64,000 nucleotides of DNA from Pseudomonadota bacterium (GTDB lineage Bacteria; Pseudomonadota; Gammaproteobacteria; Burkholderiales; Burkholderiaceae_C), in NCBI GenBank assembly GCA_021815805.1, contig JAKAZQ010000009.1:16850-80849 (forward strand). The letters are read 5' to 3'. Shown here piece after piece: positions 60,179 to 64,000 of this stretch. Every line of letters starts with the position of its first letter. The stretch's first letter is position 1. The notes beneath the pieces were generated by a model. It saw nothing but the letters and a program-made list of their open reading frames with translations. It made no database searches and was not told where the DNA came from. The translations under genes and the position numbers were made by a program.

Positions 60179-61926
60179 GGTGTGTCCTCGGCGCGCAGCA
60201 GGCGTGCGAAGGCGCCGCCGCAGGCGGCGAGCTGGCGCGGCGTGCCCTGCTCGACCACCCGCCCCTGCTCCAGCACCAGCACCCGGTCCGCGATCTCCAC
60301 GGTGCGCAGGCGGTGCGCCACCATCAGCACGGTGCGCCCGCGCAGCGCGTCGCGCAGTGCATGCAGCACCTGCTGCTGGGTCGCGGCGTCGAGACTGGCG
60401 GTGGGCTCGTCGAGCAGCAGCAGCGGCGCGTCGCGCAGCAAGGCGCGCGCCAGCGCCAGGCGCTGCGCCTGGCCGCCCGACAGCCCGGCGCCGCGCTCGC
60501 CCAGCAGGGTGTCGAGGCCTTGCGGCAGCGCGTCGACGAATGCGTCGGCGCAGGCCGCGCGCAGCGCCGCGCGCAACGCCTGCGGCGTGGCATCGGGGCG
60601 CGCCAGGCGCAGGTTGTCGGCGATGCTCGCGGCGAACAGGTGCGGGCGCTGCGGCAGCACGGACAGGCAGCGCAGCCAGGCCTGGGGATCGAGCTCGTCG
60701 AGCGCGACGCCGTCGACGCGGATGCTGCCCGCCGTCGGCGCGGCCAGGCCGAGCAGCAGGCCGAGCAGCGAGGACTTGCCGGCACCGCTGGCGCCGACCA
60801 CCGCGGTGATCGTGCCCGGCGCAAGCTGCAGGCTGCAGCCGCGCAGGGCGACACGCCCGTCGGCATGGCGCAGGTGCACGTCGTCGAACACGACCTGCGG
60901 CGGCGTGGCGGGTGGCGCGACGCCGCCGGCGGCGACCTGCGGCGGCGGCAGCTCGAGCACCGGACGCATGCGCTGCGCCGCGCCCAGTGCGTCCATGCGC
61001 AGGTGGTAGACGCCCCCGAGCCCGCGCAGCGGCGCGTAGAACTCGGGAGCCAGCAGCAGCACGAAAAAGCCCTGCAGGAAGTGCATCTGGCCCCACAGCA
61101 GGCGAAAGCCCACCAGCACGGCGACCAGCGCGATGCTCACCGTGGACAGGAACTCCAGCACCAGCGCCGACAGGAAGGCCACGCGCAGCACCTGCATGGT
61201 CGCGCCGCGGTACTCCTCGGACACCTGCTCCACGACGGCGGCCTCGCGCCGGCTGGCGCCCAGCAGCTTGAGGGTCGCCAGCCCCTGCAGCGTGTCGAGG
61301 AAACGCGCCGAAAGGCGGGCCAGGCGAAGCCATTGCTGCTGGTTCAGATCCTCCGCGCCGCGTCCGATCAGCCACATGAACAGCGGGATCAGGGGCGCCG
61401 TGAACAGCAGGATGAGGCCGGAGATCCAGTCCACCGGGAATACCGCGACGAGGATCGCGGCCGGCACCAGCGCCGTCACGCGCAGGGTCGGCAGGTAGCG
61501 CGCGAAATACGCCTCCAGCGCCTCGATGCCGTTGACCAGGCTGTTCAGCAGGTCGCCGCGCTGCTCGCCCTGCAGCCACAGCGGCCCCAGAGCCTGCACA
61601 TGCGCGAGCAGCCGGTCGCGCAATTGCCGGCGCAGCGCGGCGCCGGCCCGGAACGCCACGCGTTCGGAGGCGCGGGTGAGTGCGAAGCGCGACGCGAACA
61701 GCACGAGCAGGCCGGCCAGCCACGGCAGCGCCTGGCGCGGCGCCGGATGCGGCTGCAGCGCGGCGGCGACGATGTGCGCGATCAGCGCCGCCTGCGCCAC
61801 CACGAGCACGCCCGATACGCTGCCCAGCGCGACAGCCCGGCGCAGGATCGGGCGCAGGCCCGGCACGAAGCTCTTGAGCCACGCCTGCGCGCGGGCGTCG
61901 CGGGAAGGGATCGGCGTGGCGGACAT
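60175..61926 (-). CDS. cydD: ABC transporter CydD
   Basis: The 583-residue half-transporter has an N-terminal membrane domain (RASERVAFRAGAALRRQLRD is a family landmark near residue 85), Walker A GASGAGKSS near 393, signature GLSGGQAQRLALARALL and Walker B LLLLDEPTASLD. It works as a heterodimer with CydC. The start at 61926 fits family length; an in-frame ATG at 62001 would add 25 unlikely residues. Poor ribosome sites precede both. Confidence 0.92.
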   Translation of the reverse strand: MSATPIPSRDARAQAWLKSFVPGLRPILRRAVALGSVSGVLVVAQAALIAHIVAAALQPHPAPRQALPWLAGLLVLFASRFALTRASERVAFRAGAALRRQLRDRLLAHVQALGPLWLQGEQRGDLLNSLVNGIEALEAYFARYLPTLRVTALVPAAILVAVFPVDWISGLILLFTAPLIPLFMWLIGRGAEDLNQQQWLRLARLSARFLDTLQGLATLKLLGASRREAAVVEQVSEEYRGATMQVLRVAFLSALVLEFLSTVSIALVAVLVGFRLLWGQMHFLQGFFVLLLAPEFYAPLRGLGGVYHLRMDALGAAQRMRPVLELPPPQVAAGGVAPPATPPQVVFDDVHLRHADGRVALRGCSLQLAPGTITAVVGASGAGKSSLLGLLLGLAAPTAGSIRVDGVALDELDPQAWLRCLSVLPQRPHLFAASIADNLRLARPDATPQALRAALRAACADAFVDALPQGLDTLLGERGAGLSGGQAQRLALARALLRDAPLLLLDEPTASLDAATQQQVLHALRDALRGRTVLMVAHRLRTVEIADRVLVLEQGRVVEQGTPRQLAACGGAFARLLRAEDTP

Positions 61927-62076
61927 GTCGGGTGGCGCAAAGCTGCAAGCGTAATCGAGTCCTGGATACCCCCCCTGTTGCAGTGCGAAAGCCCGCAGCA
62001 CGCCATGGGCAACGCGACGCCGGAATGGACCGCCCCTGGCGAATTGCAGCAGGCTCGCCCTCTGCCGCCCAGGCTG

Positions 62077-62553
62077 CTAGCCCTGCAGCGGCAGGCGCAC
62101 CTCGGCCTTGACCTCCCGCAGCACGATGCTGGAGCGCACATGCGTGACCCCGGGCAGGCGGAACAGCACCTGGTGCTGGAAACGCTCGTAGCTCTCGATG
62201 TCGGGCAGCGCGATGGTCAGCAGGTAGTCGGCCTGGCCGGTGGTCGACAGGCAGCGCACGATCTGCGGCAGCGCCGCCACCTGGCGTTCGAAGTCCTCGA
62301 CGATGCCCTCGCTGTGCCGGCTCAGGTTGACCTCTGCGACGACCAGCAGGTGCAGCCCGACCTTGGCCCGATCGACCAGCGCGGTGTAGCCGCGCACCAC
62401 GCCGCTGGCCTCGAGCTCCTTGATGCGACGCCAGCACGGCGTGCTCGACAGCCCCACCTTGTCGGCCAGTTGCTGCAGCGTCTGGCGCGCGTCGCGCTGC
62501 AGTTCCTCGAGGATGCGCAGGCTCACCGCATCCAGATGTTTTTGCTCACCCAT
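62077..62553 (-). CDS. Lrp/AsnC-family regulator
   Basis: The 158-residue protein has the Lrp helix-turn-helix (LQQLADKVGLSSTPCWRRIKELEASGVVRGY near residues 26-56) and the RAM ligand-binding domain (LPQIVRCLSTTGQADYLLTI). It diverges from the indolepyruvate oxidoreductase gene with an AT-rich intergenic of 108 bases, and Lrp-type proteins often control the adjacent amino acid catabolic gene in response to that amino acid. An aromatic amino acid is the likely effector. Confidence 0.9.
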   Translation of the reverse strand: MGEQKHLDAVSLRILEELQRDARQTLQQLADKVGLSSTPCWRRIKELEASGVVRGYTALVDRAKVGLHLLVVAEVNLSRHSEGIVEDFERQVAALPQIVRCLSTTGQADYLLTIALPDIESYERFQHQVLFRLPGVTHVRSSIVLREVKAEVRLPLQG

Positions 62554-62563
62554 CGTCGTCCTG

Positions 62564-62574
62564 AAAAAATTTTT
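62564..62574. promoter_or_regulatory. AT-rich palindrome in the Lrp/indolepyruvate oxidoreductase control region
   Basis: AAAAAATTTTT, a palindrome of five A and five T, begins 11 bases before the Lrp start (minus) in a very AT-rich island of the otherwise GC-rich window. Lrp-family proteins favour AT-rich dyads, so this may be the regulator's site. It also lies within 90 bases of the divergent start at 62662. Confidence 0.4.
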
Positions 62575-62661
62575 GCTTCGCTTCGCCGATTTTGCGCCAA
62601 ATCAGGAAATTCTTTTTTCGTTTTCGCATCTATGGTTTGTGATCCATACGCCGCGAACGCC

Positions 62662-64000
62662 ATGTCCACCACCCTTTCCCGAAACGTGCCGGGAGCCCCC
62701 GGCGAAGCCGTCCCCGACGCCCCGGCGCAGGCGCTGCGCGACGACTACGCACTGCGCGATGCATTGCTGGCGCAGCGCGGCCGCGTGCTGCTCAGCGGCA
62801 CGCAGGCGCTGGTGCGCCTGCTGCTCATGCAACGCGCCGCCGACGCCGAACGCGGCCTCGATACGCGCGGCTTCGTCAGCGGCTATCGCGGTTCGCCGCT
62901 CGGCATGGTGGACCAGGAACTGTGGCGCGCGCAGGCCGAGCTCGACGCCGCCGGCGTGCGCTTCGTGCCGGGCGTGAACGAGGAACTGGCGGCCACCCAG
63001 GTGCTCGGCACGCAGCGCGTGGAGTCGGATCCCGAGCGCACCGCCTCCGCGGTGTTCGCCATGTGGTACGGCAAGGGCCCTGGGGTGGACCGGGCCGCCG
63101 ACGCGCTCAAGCACGGCAACGCCTATGGCGCCTCGCCGCACGGCGGCGTGCTGGTCGTAGCCGGCGACGACCACGGCTGCGTGTCCTCGTCGTTCCCGCA
63201 CCAGAGCGATCCGGCGCTGCAGGCCATGGGCATGCCCGTGGTGGCGCCGTCGAACGTGGCCGAATACCTCGAATTCGGCCTGTACGGCTGGGCGCTGTCG
63301 CGCTACAGCGGCGCGTGGGTCGGCATGACGGCGCTGTCCGAGGTCGTGGAAAGCCGTGCCAGCGTCGACCTCGACCTGCTGCGCGCGCGCCGCGTCGCCT
63401 GGCTCGACGCAGCCGGGGTGGCCGCGGCCACCGGACACCAGGCGCCAGCCGACGGGCTGCACTACCGCTGGCCGGATCTGCCGTCACTGCGCATCGAGAC
63501 CCGCCTGGCCGACAAGCTCGACGCCGTGCGCGCCTTCGCGCGTGTCAACAGCATCGACCGCGAGATCATCGCCAGCGAGCACGCGCGCGTGGGCATCGTC
63601 ACCTGCGGCAAGGCGCACCACGACCTGATGGAAGCGCTGCGCCGACTCGAGATCACCCCGCGCATGCTGGCCGATGCCGGCGTGCGCCTGTACAAGGTGG
63701 GGCTGTCGTTCCCGCTGGAGCCGACGCGGGCGCTGCAATTCGCGCTCGGCCTCGACGAGCTGCTGGTGGTCGAGGAAAAGGCCGCGGTGGTGGAGACGCA
63801 GTTGCGCGACCTGCTGTACAACCAGCCCGAGGCGCGCCGCCCGGCGATCCTCGGCAAGCACGACCGCGCCGGGCGCGCGCTGGTGCCGGCGCACGGCGAG
63901 TTGCGCCCGTCGCGCCTGATCGAACTGCTGGCCGACTGGCTGGTACGCCACTTCCCGGACCAGCGCACCTTCAACGACCATCGGCGCCACGTGCGCGACT
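62662..64000 (+). CDS. Indolepyruvate ferredoxin oxidoreductase, fused type (partial)
   Basis: The gene runs off the right edge; 446 residues are visible. The region after residue 70 (GFVSGYRGSPLGMVDQELW, then FVPGVNEELAATQVLGTQ near 112) is typical of the large fused indolepyruvate:ferredoxin oxidoreductases. KGPGVDRAADALKHGNAYG and VVAGDDHGCVSSSFPHQSD follow. The enzyme oxidatively decarboxylates aromatic 2-oxo acids with thiamine diphosphate, CoA and ferredoxin. The full family protein is about 1150-1200 residues, so roughly a third is here. It diverges from the Lrp-type regulator. Confidence 0.9.
   Translation, partial: MSTTLSRNVPGAPGEAVPDAPAQALRDDYALRDALLAQRGRVLLSGTQALVRLLLMQRAADAERGLDTRGFVSGYRGSPLGMVDQELWRAQAELDAAGVRFVPGVNEELAATQVLGTQRVESDPERTASAVFAMWYGKGPGVDRAADALKHGNAYGASPHGGVLVVAGDDHGCVSSSFPHQSDPALQAMGMPVVAPSNVAEYLEFGLYGWALSRYSGAWVGMTALSEVVESRASVDLDLLRARRVAWLDAAGVAAATGHQAPADGLHYRWPDLPSLRIETRLADKLDAVRAFARVNSIDREIIASEHARVGIVTCGKAHHDLMEALRRLEITPRMLADAGVRLYKVGLSFPLEPTRALQFALGLDELLVVEEKAAVVETQLRDLLYNQPEARRPAILGKHDRAGRALVPAHGELRPSRLIELLADWLVRHFPDQRTFNDHRRHVRD

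Noticed and set aside
1..64000. tRNA, rRNA, CRISPR or insertion sequence
   Set aside because: I found no cloverleaf with a GTTCGAATCC-type arm, no rRNA-like stretch, no spaced identical repeats and no transposase motif.

Overview
The window is very GC-rich, densely packed DNA from a proteobacterium. The gene set (a hoxKGZ/hoxMLOQRTV/hyp/hoxAJBC hydrogenase cluster of the Ralstonia type, a fused indolepyruvate ferredoxin oxidoreductase, glutaryl-CoA dehydrogenase, an L-type cytochrome bd oxidase, a type IV minor pilin operon) points to a betaproteobacterium of the Burkholderiales, probably a facultative hydrogen oxidiser. I cannot name a genus. I saw no rRNA or tRNA gene, insertion sequence, phage gene or CRISPR array.

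Layout. 1-6475 (mostly minus strand): a cut-off TVP38/TMEM64-flavin disulfide reductase fusion, arsS, an MTA/MTI phosphorylase with an HPP-like membrane protein, glutaredoxin, an AhpD-like protein and its TetR regulator. 6604-13556: a DehI-type dehalogenase, a DoxX-MFS-metallophosphoesterase-like operon, DAHP synthase and an amylosucrase-like GH13 enzyme. 13570-21574: a LivJ-like binding protein with an M20 amidohydrolase and divergent LysR; yaeQ; a DUF481 outer-membrane protein; an aromatic FAD monooxygenase with divergent IclR. 21589-43247: the hydrogenase region. hoxKGZ (minus) diverges from hoxMLOQRTV-hypAB-hoxAJBC-hypFC-SIS-hypDE (plus), and a nickel permease follows. 43612-47182: TPR protein, EamA transporter, gcdH, a broken LysR gene and a methyltransferase. 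47663-54139: pilE-fimT-pilV-pilW-pilX-pilY1, where the PilY1-like protein carries an L-type lectin domain. 54203-64000: a methyltransferase, cydABX, convergent cydDC, an Lrp regulator and a cut-off indolepyruvate ferredoxin oxidoreductase.

How it works together. HoxBC with the kinase HoxJ should sense H2 and control HoxA, an NtrC-type activator. Two textbook sigma-54 promoters face away from each other between hoxK and hoxM, so one HoxA input can switch on both the oxygen-tolerant membrane hydrogenase and its maturation genes. The permease would supply nickel, and HypA-F with HoxMLOQRTV build and insert the active site.

Less expected signals: three near-identical ECF-sigma-like promoters before arsS, the HPP-mtnP pair and the doxX operon; two aligned 16-bp TetR operators; a GmhA-like SIS gene between hypC and hypD; a lectin-bearing pilus-tip protein; a long CydX with an extra membrane helix; an interspersed inverted-repeat element found near yaeQ and before pilE; and a hairpin-rich leader before the nickel permease.
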